DNA of 64,000 nucleotides. Origin: Bradyrhizobium sp. 149 (GTDB taxonomy: Bacteria > Pseudomonadota > Alphaproteobacteria > Rhizobiales > Xanthobacteraceae). The notes below the pieces were generated by a model. The model was not told the DNA's origin. It did not search any database and was given only the letters and a program-made list of their open reading frames with translations. The stretch spans positions 248,001 through 312,000 of the forward strand of contig NZ_JADPKK010000023.1 of assembly GCF_023073915.1 (NCBI RefSeq). The letters are read 5' to 3'. Below are positions 26,981 through 34,405 of this stretch, one piece after another. Made by a program: the position numbers and the translations under genes. The first letter of the stretch is position 1. Each line of letters opens with the position of its first letter.

Positions 26981-29900
26981 TCAAATCAGCCAGTCATGGG
27001 CCGCAGGTCCAAGGCCGTGATGCGGAGCATGACCATCTTGATGGGCCGCATGTTCGTCCAGGGTACCGGGGACCATGTCGACGATCAGCTGGACGTCGTT
27101 TTTCTGAGCTTGCGGAACGTAGGGATCATCGAGCTTTTTAGGCTCGATGACCGCGGCGGGAGTGGAAGGACCAGCCCCGCCATCGAAGCGGAACGCCGGT
27201 TCGTGATCTACGCCGCCACTCTGCGATGCAGCTTTCGCCGGCTGTACTAGTTCTGATGCGGGCGCATGGGCATGCGCAGCCTGCTGCGCGTTTCCGCCGC
27301 CCGCTTGCCCCGGATTGCCGTGTTCGACGCCAATTGGGTCTGTCGTTTTCACTTCGCCTCGGGAATTGTTCGAAGCCGAGGAATGATGCTCATTGTGATT
27401 GCCCTCGGTGCCATTGCCGACACCGTTGTCCGGCATGGACTTAGCTTCCGCCTTTTCTCCGGCCGCCTTCGCAGAATCCGGGTGCGAAGCGTGCTGCGAG
27501 CTGTCGCGGCCTACACCGTGGGCGGTTGCGTCGCTCGGTTCTGCTTCCGGTGCGTTTGCAGAAGTTGAGTGTCCCGGGTTGCTGTGTTCGACGCCGCCTT
27601 TTTCTGCCGCTTTCGCCGACGCTCGCGAATCGTCCGAGGCCGAGGAATGATGCCCATTGTCATTGCCCGGGCCTTTGTCCGGTGTGGACTTGGCTTCGGC
27701 CGTTTCCTTGGACGCCACCTTTGCAGAGCCTGGCTCCGAACCATGATGCGAGTGACCGCCGTCCGCGCTGTCGGCGTTTGCGGCGGCTTCCGGTGCATTT
27801 GCAGAGCTTGGGTGTTTATCGTGTCCCGCGTTGCCGTGCTCCACGGCCGCCGGCTCTGGCATCTTCTCTGCCGCAGACCCATTCGCTGCCTCCGATGCCG
27901 GAGCGTGATGCTCGGCGTCCTTACCGATGCCGTTGCCGCGGGTTTCATCGCTGCCATGGTCGGCTTTGCCGACCCCCGTCTCCGAAGCGTGATCGGAATT
28001 CCGGTGGCTCGTATTGTCGGCCGTAGCGAGGCCTGGCGGGATCATCTCGTTCTGCTGTGTCGAAAGAGCGTCGGTGTCCGCCTTCATCGCCTCACTGTTC
28101 GAGGTCAGCTTTTCACCTGCCGGAGCCGCCGCGCCCTGACCAGCGCCGTTCGATGATCCGTGAGCCGACACACCGGATACATCCCCGCTCTCGTCGGCTC
28201 TATCCGACGAATCGCGCGTGAAGGTCTTGAACTTCGTCGACGTCCCGAAACCGCTCCGGGCCTGTGCGAATTGGAAGCTGAAGCCTTCGTCGGCAAAAGC
28301 GCTCCAAACTCCGGACTCTCCAAGTGCGCCCTCGGCCGAATGGGTGCCCGGCGTACTCAGAACGGTGTCATCGGCTGCGGTTCCCGATGGCAGCGCTTGT
28401 TCGAGCTGCTCCAAGGTGGATGCCACAACCGTGCCTTCTGCCTGGTGAACGAAATCCGACTCCGCAACGGATACAATCCCCTGCAGATGGATTTCCAGCA
28501 GGCCTCGATCCCCGATATCGAGGCTACGGTCGGTCGAATTCACATAGACGATCGTTTGATTGCTTGCGGGGTCGTAGACCCACGCGAGAGTATGTGGCGG
28601 TATTGATTTGGCTGCTGCCGTCAGATGCAGCCAGGCAAGCCCTCCGAACGCCGCAAGATTGAGCCTGCCCGGCCCGGATGCGAAATCCAGCACCGAGTCG
28701 GAAGAGACCGAGTCGGAAGACGCAGAGTCGGAAGAGGCAGAGTCTGAAGACCGAGATTTGGAATCGATCGGAGCGCGATGAACAACGTTTTCAAAATTGC
28801 CGCCCATCAACTGATCGCGGCTATGTCCGCCGGGACCGAAATCGAGATCCAAACCAACAGCCTTTTGGAGGTTGTCACCCGCAACGTCTGGGGCCGCTTG
28901 GCTCCCAACGCCTTCCTTCGCGATGTCGATTGCAGTCTTCACAAAGGTAGAGGGGCGGCCCGACTCGTGCGAAGGGAAATCCGGAGCTGAGTTGTCTGCG
29001 TGATTGGCGGGAACATGGGTGGTCGCGGCCAGTTTCGTGCTCGCATTCCCTCCGAGGGTAGCCAAGAAGCTGTCGATCGATGCTTGCCCCGGATCATGCG
29101 ACTGCGCGGCGGCTTCAGACTCGCTCAGCGCGTAGATCAACGCCCCGGCGAGCGCGGCGAAGGTGCCATAACCACCATGGATCATCGGATCGGAAGCAAG
29201 CCGTGGCAATTGATGCTGCGGGAATAGCTCACGTCCAATCTGCGTGTTGCTGGTTTCCTGCAGGAAGAGCGCAGGGAAATTCGAGGCGCTCGATCCAGCA
29301 GGACCGTAGTCTGCCCACGGCTTCGAGCCGATGAATTGCTCGGCCGCGCGCAGCGCTTCCATTGCCGCCGCCGGGTTGGTGACCTGGATCGTCTTGGCAA
29401 CAAAGTCCCTCTCGGTGAACCGAGGCGTCTCGCCAGATTCCGAGACGACGAGGCGCTGGAGAATGGCCTTTTTGAAGACCTCATAGACGGCGTGCTCGCC
29501 CGCGAGGCCGATGCTGTTGTCATCCGGCCAGTTGTCGTTGACTTCGGACGCCTTGAGTTCGTCCGCAATTGCGAACGCCAGAAAGGCCAGAGCAAGCGCG
29601 CCGAAGCCAGAGGTGCGTTGCAACAAGGCAATGGTCGCAAGCACGGTTCTGTTGGTGATCTCAAGCTTCTGAAAAATATTGTACAGGTGGACTTTGACTG
29701 TCCCTTGGGAAACGTCGAGGTGGCGCGCGATCTCCTTGTTCGACATTCCCTCCGACACGAGCCGCGCAATCTGACGTTCCCGATCCGTCAATAGCTCCAG
29801 CTTTTTTTCAATTTGGCCGCCGTTCGCTTCCTTGTCAATTGAATCGCGCTGCTGCAGTGACACGCCGCTCGTCGTCATCAGCCTCAGTGATTGCAGCATG

Positions 29901-30265
29901 ATGGCAGGAGCGGCATATTTCGAAATTACGCTGCAGGCACCAGCCGCAATCGCTGCGGTCAGACCGTGGTCGATGTCGCAGTCCGTAAAGAACACGAGGC
30001 GCGTCGAGAGCTTCTCGGCTTTTGCGATCGCGAGGATTTCGGATGCCCTCAGATCCGGCAGGGCGTCGGCAATAAGCGCGACGTCCGGCGTCAAATTCCG
30101 AATGGCCTCGAGGCAGCTTGTCCCGTCGCTGGACGATGCGACAACATCAAAATCCTGCTGGGCCCCAAGTACCGACTTCAGCCCCTGCAGAACGATGGGT
30201 TGGCGATCGACGATCACAAGCCGGACGGGCTTGAGTATCCCCTGCCTCGCGGACGCGTCCAACAT
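26981..30265 (-). CDS. REC-LuxR regulator fused to membrane segment and His-rich repeat tail
   Basis: The protein has 1094 residues. Residues 14-130 form a receiver domain, but the usual phospho-acceptor position reads LIADALPD, with Ala67 where NarL-type proteins have Asp; Thr94 and Lys116 are kept. Residues 157-215 are a NarL/LuxR helix-turn-helix (LLTDRERQIARLV, GMSNKEIARHLDVSQGTVKVH). Residues 219-235 are hydrophobic (FGALALAFLAFAIAD). About residues 500-600 contain a Ser/Asp run and a domain resembling those of large secreted rhizobial repeat proteins (LAWVYDPASNQTIVYVNSTD). Residues 640-1094 are low complexity, rich in His, Ser, Ala and Gly, with 84-88-residue repeats from 807. Ordinary regulators of this family are about 210-220 residues. 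It may be a membrane-tethered regulator; function unknown. Confidence 0.8.
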   Translation of the reverse strand: MLDASARQGILKPVRLVIVDRQPIVLQGLKSVLGAQQDFDVVASSSDGTSCLEAIRNLTPDVALIADALPDLRASEILAIAKAEKLSTRLVFFTDCDIDHGLTAAIAAGACSVISKYAAPAIMLQSLRLMTTSGVSLQQRDSIDKEANGGQIEKKLELLTDRERQIARLVSEGMSNKEIARHLDVSQGTVKVHLYNIFQKLEITNRTVLATIALLQRTSGFGALALAFLAFAIADELKASEVNDNWPDDNSIGLAGEHAVYEVFKKAILQRLVVSESGETPRFTERDFVAKTIQVTNPAAAMEALRAAEQFIGSKPWADYGPAGSSASNFPALFLQETSNTQIGRELFPQHQLPRLASDPMIHGGYGTFAALAGALIYALSESEAAAQSHDPGQASIDSFLATLGGNASTKLAATTHVPANHADNSAPDFPSHESGRPSTFVKTAIDIAKEGVGSQAAPDVAGDNLQKAVGLDLDFGPGGHSRDQLMGGNFENVVHRAPIDSKSRSSDSASSDSASSDSVSSDSVLDFASGPGRLNLAAFGGLAWLHLTAAAKSIPPHTLAWVYDPASNQTIVYVNSTDRSLDIGDRGLLEIHLQGIVSVAESDFVHQAEGTVVASTLEQLEQALPSGTAADDTVLSTPGTHSAEGALGESGVWSAFADEGFSFQFAQARSGFGTSTKFKTFTRDSSDRADESGDVSGVSAHGSSNGAGQGAAAPAGEKLTSNSEAMKADTDALSTQQNEMIPPGLATADNTSHRNSDHASETGVGKADHGSDETRGNGIGKDAEHHAPASEAANGSAAEKMPEPAAVEHGNAGHDKHPSSANAPEAAANADSADGGHSHHGSEPGSAKVASKETAEAKSTPDKGPGNDNGHHSSASDDSRASAKAAEKGGVEHSNPGHSTSANAPEAEPSDATAHGVGRDSSQHASHPDSAKAAGEKAEAKSMPDNGVGNGTEGNHNEHHSSASNNSRGEVKTTDPIGVEHGNPGQAGGGNAQQAAHAHAPASELVQPAKAASQSGGVDHEPAFRFDGGAGPSTPAAVIEPKKLDDPYVPQAQKNDVQLIVDMVPGTLDEHAAHQDGHAPHHGLGPAAHDWLI
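27331..27847 (-). repeat. Tandem repeats encoding the His-rich tail
   Basis: Two complete repeats of 84 and 88 codons (residues 807-890 and 891-978) and the start of a third (from 979) lie within the REC-LuxR fusion gene. Each opens with VEHGN or VEHSN and carries a late HHSSAS motif. The copies are clearly diverged, so this is an old duplication. Confidence 0.7.
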
Positions 30266-30394
30266 CGACCTTGCCCTCGGCCCGGTCCTCTATGTCCTTC
30301 GGCATATGGCCGTGGCCGGGTGAGATATTAAAATCAAAAGAGGCTCGGCGGTTCCCCGGCCTGAACCAGAAATGGACGCATGTGAGTGAAAAAT

Positions 30395-30715
30395 ATGTCC
30401 TTTGACCCTATGGCCGTTGCGGTCGATTGGCTTGATGCGTACCGCGCGGGCGATATCGACGCCATCCTGGACCTCTACGCCCAAGATGCCGTGGTGCACT
30501 GCGGCTGCTGCGGCGTCCAAACCATTACCGGCCGCGAGGCGCTCCGTGCCTATTGGATCGAGCGTCTCCAAAAATATCCGGCAGGTACGTTGGATGACCT
30601 CAATCCCTCAGGCGAGGGCACCATCATCTCATACGTCACCAGCACTGGTGTCATGAGTGCACTTTTGGCGTTCGACACTGCCGGTCGGATCAAGGAACTG
30701 AACTGCCTGCATTAG
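30395..30715 (+). CDS. SnoaL/NTF2-like protein
   Basis: The 106-residue protein (start ATG 30395; a GTG at 30386 would add three residues) has the NTF2-like pattern: helix AVDWLDAYRAGDIDAILDLY, then AVVHCGCCGVQTITGREALRAYW and a C-terminal beta sheet ending RIKELNCLH. NTF2-fold proteins act as isomerases, cyclases or simple binding proteins; the Cys-rich HCGCCG turn is a distinctive feature. It faces away from the REC-LuxR fusion gene, sharing an intergenic region of about 130 bp. A dead paralogue lies at 22451-22732. Confidence 0.75.
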   Translation: MSFDPMAVAVDWLDAYRAGDIDAILDLYAQDAVVHCGCCGVQTITGREALRAYWIERLQKYPAGTLDDLNPSGEGTIISYVTSTGVMSALLAFDTAGRIKELNCLH

Positions 30716-30781
30716 GTCCGATCCGGGCCTGCACTGCGGCGTAAGGCTGGCCGTAGCCCGAGCGTTCTGGTGTGCCCGCAA

Positions 30782-30916
30782 CTAACTCTCGATCATGATG
30801 CGCAAGGCGATCACGATGACCGCCGAGACGAGAAACGAAATCGCGAGCAGCGTCCAGCTGGGCCTTGTTGTTCCGCGGGCCACGCGCGCGAGAAGCATTT
30901 TCATGCTCGTCAACAT
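30782..30916 (-). CDS. 44-residue single-span membrane protein
   Basis: It starts ATG 30916, overlapping the stop of the preceding gene (ATG TTG within TGTTGA). The product has a basic N-terminus (MLLARVARGTTRPS) and one hydrophobic span TLLAISFLVSAVIVIALRI. Function unknown; coupling with the upstream small gene suggests a joint role. Confidence 0.6.
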   Translation of the reverse strand: MLTSMKMLLARVARGTTRPSWTLLAISFLVSAVIVIALRIMIES

Positions 30917-31116
30917 TCGCCGCCGGGAAGCCGGTACAGGTAGGCTATCCCGAAGCTGGCGAGTTCTTCGGCATCGCTCTCGCGCTCTTCCCTTCTCCTG
31001 AGCAAATGGCGTTCCAGCAGGCATCGCCGACTGTCGAATAAGTCGACATCGGGATGCCGGGCCCGGTAGACCGTCCTGGCGGTTTCGGTGGCATTCTTCA
31101 AGACGGCGTGGTCCAC
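30910..31116 (-). CDS. Small charged hypothetical protein
   Basis: The 68-residue soluble protein has helix TARTVYRARHPDVDLFDSRR and a highly charged middle RRREERESDAEELASFG, ending YLYRLPGGEC. It is a recurrent rhizobial small protein as far as I recognise. Its last bases overlap the start of the membrane protein gene that follows. Function unknown. Confidence 0.6.
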   Translation of the reverse strand: MDHAVLKNATETARTVYRARHPDVDLFDSRRCLLERHLLRRREERESDAEELASFGIAYLYRLPGGEC

Positions 31117-31342
31117 GATGCTTGCTCTCCGAACATCGCATCCATCGCGGCCAACTCAAGGCATCCCTGAATGTTTCCAGTTTTTCCCGGTTATCTTTAG
31201 TCGAACGGTTCAAATCACGGAGGGACGGTTTGTCGCGCGCTGTCGAGGCAGCCGCTTCGACCAACGGTCTAGAGCTAGCAACCATTGCCTATTTTTCCCG
31301 TTACCTCCGGGGCGGAAGCAATGCGATGTGAAAGGTATCTCG

Positions 31343-31747
31343 ATGAAGAAAATCGCAATGTCGGCCCTGATGGCCGGCGCTCTTGGCTTAAGCTCGATCG
31401 CTGCGACGTCTCCAGCTGAAGCCCATTGGCGAGGCTGGGGACCGGGCATCGCCGGCGGCCTCGTCGCAGGTGCCGTGATCGGCGGGCTTGCCTCCTCGGC
31501 GTATGGATGGGGGCCCGGCTATGGCTATGGTCCAGGCTACTACGGCGCCGGTTACTATGATGGCCCATACGCTTACGACACGTACGATGCACCGTATCGT
31601 TGGGGCGGCGGATACACCACAACCACCTATTACACGCAGCCCGTTTCCTACGGCTATCGCTATCGCCGCGTCGTGCGCCCCGCCTACGCCTATTACCGTG
31701 GATCGTATCCCGTCGTGCGGCACCGTTGGCATCATCACCACCGGTGA
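31343..31747 (+). CDS. Secreted Gly/Tyr-rich protein with glycine-zipper-like segment
   Basis: The protein has 134 residues from ATG 31343 (AAAGG upstream). A Sec signal peptide (MKKIAMSALMAGALGLSS, cleavage near AEA-HW) precedes GIAGGLVAGAVIGGLASSAYG, a glycine-rich hydrophobic stretch, then a Tyr/Gly low-complexity part and a C-terminal RHRWHHHHR. Such proteins are frequent in rhizobial envelopes and have no assigned enzyme function. The His cluster might bind metal; that is speculation. Confidence 0.75.
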   Translation: MKKIAMSALMAGALGLSSIAATSPAEAHWRGWGPGIAGGLVAGAVIGGLASSAYGWGPGYGYGPGYYGAGYYDGPYAYDTYDAPYRWGGGYTTTTYYTQPVSYGYRYRRVVRPAYAYYRGSYPVVRHRWHHHHR

Positions 31748-31936
31748 GCGCTTCGCTCGTCATCACGAATGCGGCCGCGCTCCGATGAGTGCGGCCTTTT
31801 CGATAAGATGCGGCGTTTCGCTCACCCGCTGCGAAGAAGGGATCGCGCCGGTCGAAAGTCGTGTCGGCGCTTCTCCTGACCCGGCAGCGGCGAATGACCG
31901 ACATCTCTCGGCCGCCGCTATGGCCTTACGCTACCG

Positions 31937-32275
31937 CTAAGTTCGCGGCGACGGCTGCGAGGGCGCAGCAGGTTGCGGCGAGGATGCAGCGGGCGGCTTG
32001 GGCTGCTCCGCGGGCGCGACAACGTCTCCACCACCGTGTGGTACACAGGTGCCTACGTTGCTCAGCAGTCTTTTCGCCTCGAGATCGCGGGCCTTCTTGT
32101 AGTCCCCACGCCGGCCAATTCGTGCTGCGGCCAAACGATCCCAGGCATCGAACGCATCAGAGTAATGTTGTCGCATTTGCTCCTCGGCGGACAGGCAGTC
32201 ACTGAACTTGTCGAACACGAGATCGGTATTGACGGGCGCGACGCCACCCACGAGGACCACAAGCATCCATTTCAT
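31937..32275 (-). CDS. Small probably exported protein
   Basis: The 112-residue protein begins with a short hydrophobic leader (MKWMLVVLVGGVAPVNTD), then a helical charged part KFSDCLSAEEQMRQHYSDAF and a low-complexity Pro/Ala/Ser tail. A pair of Cys may form a disulfide. It resembles small rhizobial exported proteins of unknown role. The leader lacks a clear signal-peptidase site. Confidence 0.5.
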   Translation of the reverse strand: MKWMLVVLVGGVAPVNTDLVFDKFSDCLSAEEQMRQHYSDAFDAWDRLAAARIGRRGDYKKARDLEAKRLLSNVGTCVPHGGGDVVAPAEQPKPPAASSPQPAAPSQPSPRT

Positions 32276-32428
32276 GGTTTCCGCCTATGTTCGCGCCTGC
32301 TCATCGGGAACGGCAAAGTTCCGGCGGCTTCCAGCCGATCTCGCTGACAAGACATGCTCGAGCCAGATCCTCTAACCCCGACAGAGCGGGATTTGCGTGC
32401 ACGATCGATGTCCAGTCTCCCCGGATGG

Positions 32429-32479
32429 AAAAAAGGCCCCAGCTCGCGGGGGATAGTGGGGGGCATTGGAGCTGGGGCC
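32429..32479 (-). terminator. Probable intrinsic terminator with large loop
   Basis: An 11-bp perfect stem (32435-32445 with 32469-32479) encloses a 23-base loop and is followed on the minus strand by six T. It lies 320 bp downstream of the arginase stop and could end that transcript. Confidence 0.55.
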
Positions 32480-32801
32480 CGCGGGGTCACCCTTGGGGAA
32501 GGGCACCGGGAAAACTTGGCAATCGCGCGAATGTTCCTGTCCAATTTTGAAAACGCGAGGACCCGAGTCTGGCCCAAGCAGCTCGACGCGATTCCCAGCG
32601 AAAAGCCGCCTAACTTGAACGCCTGAATGCAGGCTATCTGTTCCGCCGCTGGACAAAGGCCGCTATGGGCACTTTGTCGCGCAGCGGGGTGCGTGCTGGC
32701 AGAACTGCATTCCGCCATCGATACGGCACTGTCGCAGCTGCCAGGCAGCAATCTGCGACCCACCTAGCTGATTGAAGCCCACGTCTTCGTCAGTCGCTGG
32801 C
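32480..32801. other. 320-bp stretch without a supported gene
   Basis: Lies between the terminator and the arginase gene. A minus-strand frame is open here but lacks a ribosome binding site and family resemblance; I take it as the long 3' end of the arginase transcript. Confidence 0.4.
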
Positions 32802-33779
32802 TTACTCGCCCGGCGCGATCGCATTACTCGGGGTCGGCCGATCGGCGATCTGCTGGCCGAACAGGCTGCCGATCAGTTCGACCGCGGTGCGCGCGGTGCG
32901 GCCACGCTCGTCGAGGAACGGATTGAGCTCGACGATGTCGACTGATCCGACCACGCCGGAATCGTGCAGGAGCTCCATGATCAGGTGCGCTTCGCGATAG
33001 GTCGCTCCGCCCGGCACCGTCGTGCCCACGCCGGGTGCGACGCAGGGGTCGAGAAAATCGACATCGAAGCTGACATGCAGCACGCCGTTGCTGGCCTTGA
33101 CGCGCTCGATGACGCGGCGGATCAGCACGGCGACGCCGAACTCGTCGATCTGGCGCATGTCGACAACCCTGATCCGGCGCGTGCGCATCAACTCCTTTTC
33201 GAGCTTGTCGATTGAGCGCGCGCCGAACAGGTCGAGCCTGTCGGGACCGATCGAGGCGCGCGGATCATCGCCGAGCAACCCGTCGAGGCCGGGTTCGCCG
33301 CACAGGAATGCCGCCGACATGCCGTGCATGTTGGCGGTGATTGTCGTCTCCGGCGTGTTGTAGTCGGCATGGGCATCGAGCCAGAGCACGAACAGCTCGC
33401 GTCCGCGCTCCTGCCAGTGACGGGCCATGGCATTCACCGATCCCATCGACAGCGTGTGATCGCCGCCGAGGAAGATCGGCAGCGCACCGGTTTTCGCGAT
33501 CTCGTAGCCTCTGCGGCTCAGCAGGCGCGTCCAGCGCTGGATTTCGCGGTAGTGATTGGCTTTATCCGGGGGACTGTCTGCGAGGTCGCGAACCTCGGCC
33601 ACCGAGAGATCGCCGTAATCGACGACCTCGAAATCCAGGCTCTCGAGCAATGTCGCAAGGCCGGCGGTGCGAAGCGCCGCAGGGCCCATCAGGGTACCGC
33701 GCTGCGAAGCCCCCATGTCGATGGGAGCGCCGAGCAAGGCGATGCGCCGGGCTCGATCCGTCGTGGTCCGGTCGGTCAC
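32802..33779 (-). CDS. rocF: Arginase
   Basis: The 325-residue enzyme hydrolyses L-arginine to ornithine and urea using two Mn ions. The metal-binding motifs of the ureohydrolase family are all present: GGDHTLSMG, DAHADYNTPET and SFDVDFLDPCVAPG, as is the early GAPIDMGASQRGT. GMSAAFLCGEP supports arginase rather than agmatinase. No transport or ornithine genes adjoin it, so it is a single-gene unit. Length and motif order are normal for the family, so confidence is high. Confidence 0.92.
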   Translation of the reverse strand: MTDRTTTDRARRIALLGAPIDMGASQRGTLMGPAALRTAGLATLLESLDFEVVDYGDLSVAEVRDLADSPPDKANHYREIQRWTRLLSRRGYEIAKTGALPIFLGGDHTLSMGSVNAMARHWQERGRELFVLWLDAHADYNTPETTITANMHGMSAAFLCGEPGLDGLLGDDPRASIGPDRLDLFGARSIDKLEKELMRTRRIRVVDMRQIDEFGVAVLIRRVIERVKASNGVLHVSFDVDFLDPCVAPGVGTTVPGGATYREAHLIMELLHDSGVVGSVDIVELNPFLDERGRTARTAVELIGSLFGQQIADRPTPSNAIAPGE

Positions 33780-33942
33780 AGCTGTCTCCCGAGATCAACA
33801 AGATTGAGCCAGCCTAACAGAGATTCGCATCCGTCGTTTCACGGGGGAGGTCCGCGCAGAGGCGTATCAGCCCGGAACAAAATCCCGCGCGCCGAATTGC
33901 TCATCCAAGGCCGGTACCCGCCGTAAACACCACGGCGCCTGT

Positions 33943-34007
33943 CGCGGATAGCCAAAGGTCATCTGACCCGCTGTTCAGAACGAGCGCTCGCGCGGATAGC
34001 CAAAGGT
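33943..34007. repeat. 17-bp direct repeat pair
   Basis: CGCGGATAGCCAAAGGT occurs at 33943-33959 and 33991-34007, 48 bp apart, just upstream of the small gene at 34023. It could be a small duplication or a pair of binding sites; nothing decides between them. Confidence 0.5.
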
Positions 34008-34022
34008 ATCGGCCTCCGTCAC

Positions 34023-34307
34023 ATGATCAGTCTGGAGGTCGCGCGCTTGAGCACGGAGATCCCGCAGTCCACGTCCCATCCCGGCATGGCCGAGCGTGCC
34101 ATCGACGCCGCAACGGACATATCCCGCACCGTCGGTGAAGTCGCAGGTGGCCTGCACGCAGCCGTCGACCGCTTGACTTCCGCCATCGAGGAAGCGCGAA
34201 AGCCCGGCCGGCCCCTCGCGACCGTCGCCGCGATCACGCGCGAAGCACCGCTTGCCAGCCTGATCGTTGCTTTCCTGTTCGGCGTCGCGATAGCGCGTCG
34301 GCGCTAG
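34023..34307 (+). CDS. Small membrane-anchored protein (DUF883-like layout)
   Basis: The 94-residue protein has a polar, helical N-terminal part (DISRTVGEVAGGLHAAVDRL) and a C-terminal hydrophobic anchor LASLIVAFLFGVAIARRR. The REAPLASLIVAF end resembles the glycine-zipper anchor of DUF883/ElaB-type stress proteins that bind ribosomes or membrane, but identity is weak. The stop codon forms the first base of a palindromic repeat. Confidence 0.6.
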   Translation: MISLEVARLSTEIPQSTSHPGMAERAIDAATDISRTVGEVAGGLHAAVDRLTSAIEEARKPGRPLATVAAITREAPLASLIVAFLFGVAIARRR

Positions 34308-34356
34308 AGCATGATCCGGAAAAGTGCGAAGCGGTTTTCCGGATAAGATCATGCTC
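34307..34356. repeat. Bradyrhizobial palindromic element
   Basis: The outer arms GAGCATGATC (34307-34316) and GATCATGCTC (34347-34356) are perfect inverted repeats; inside, CGGAAAA pairs with TTTTCCG. The sequence type is one I recognise as highly repeated in Bradyrhizobium-lineage genomes, usually right after genes. It may act as a terminator or mRNA stabiliser. Confidence 0.7.
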
Positions 34357-34405
34357 AAACAATGACCTGAAGCGCATCGCGCTTTAGAGATCCAAGCGAG
34401 CCCGT

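Noticed and set aside
32272..32763. 163-residue minus-strand frame across the terminator
   Set aside because: It would read through the strong stem at 32435-32479 and has no sign of protein selection.
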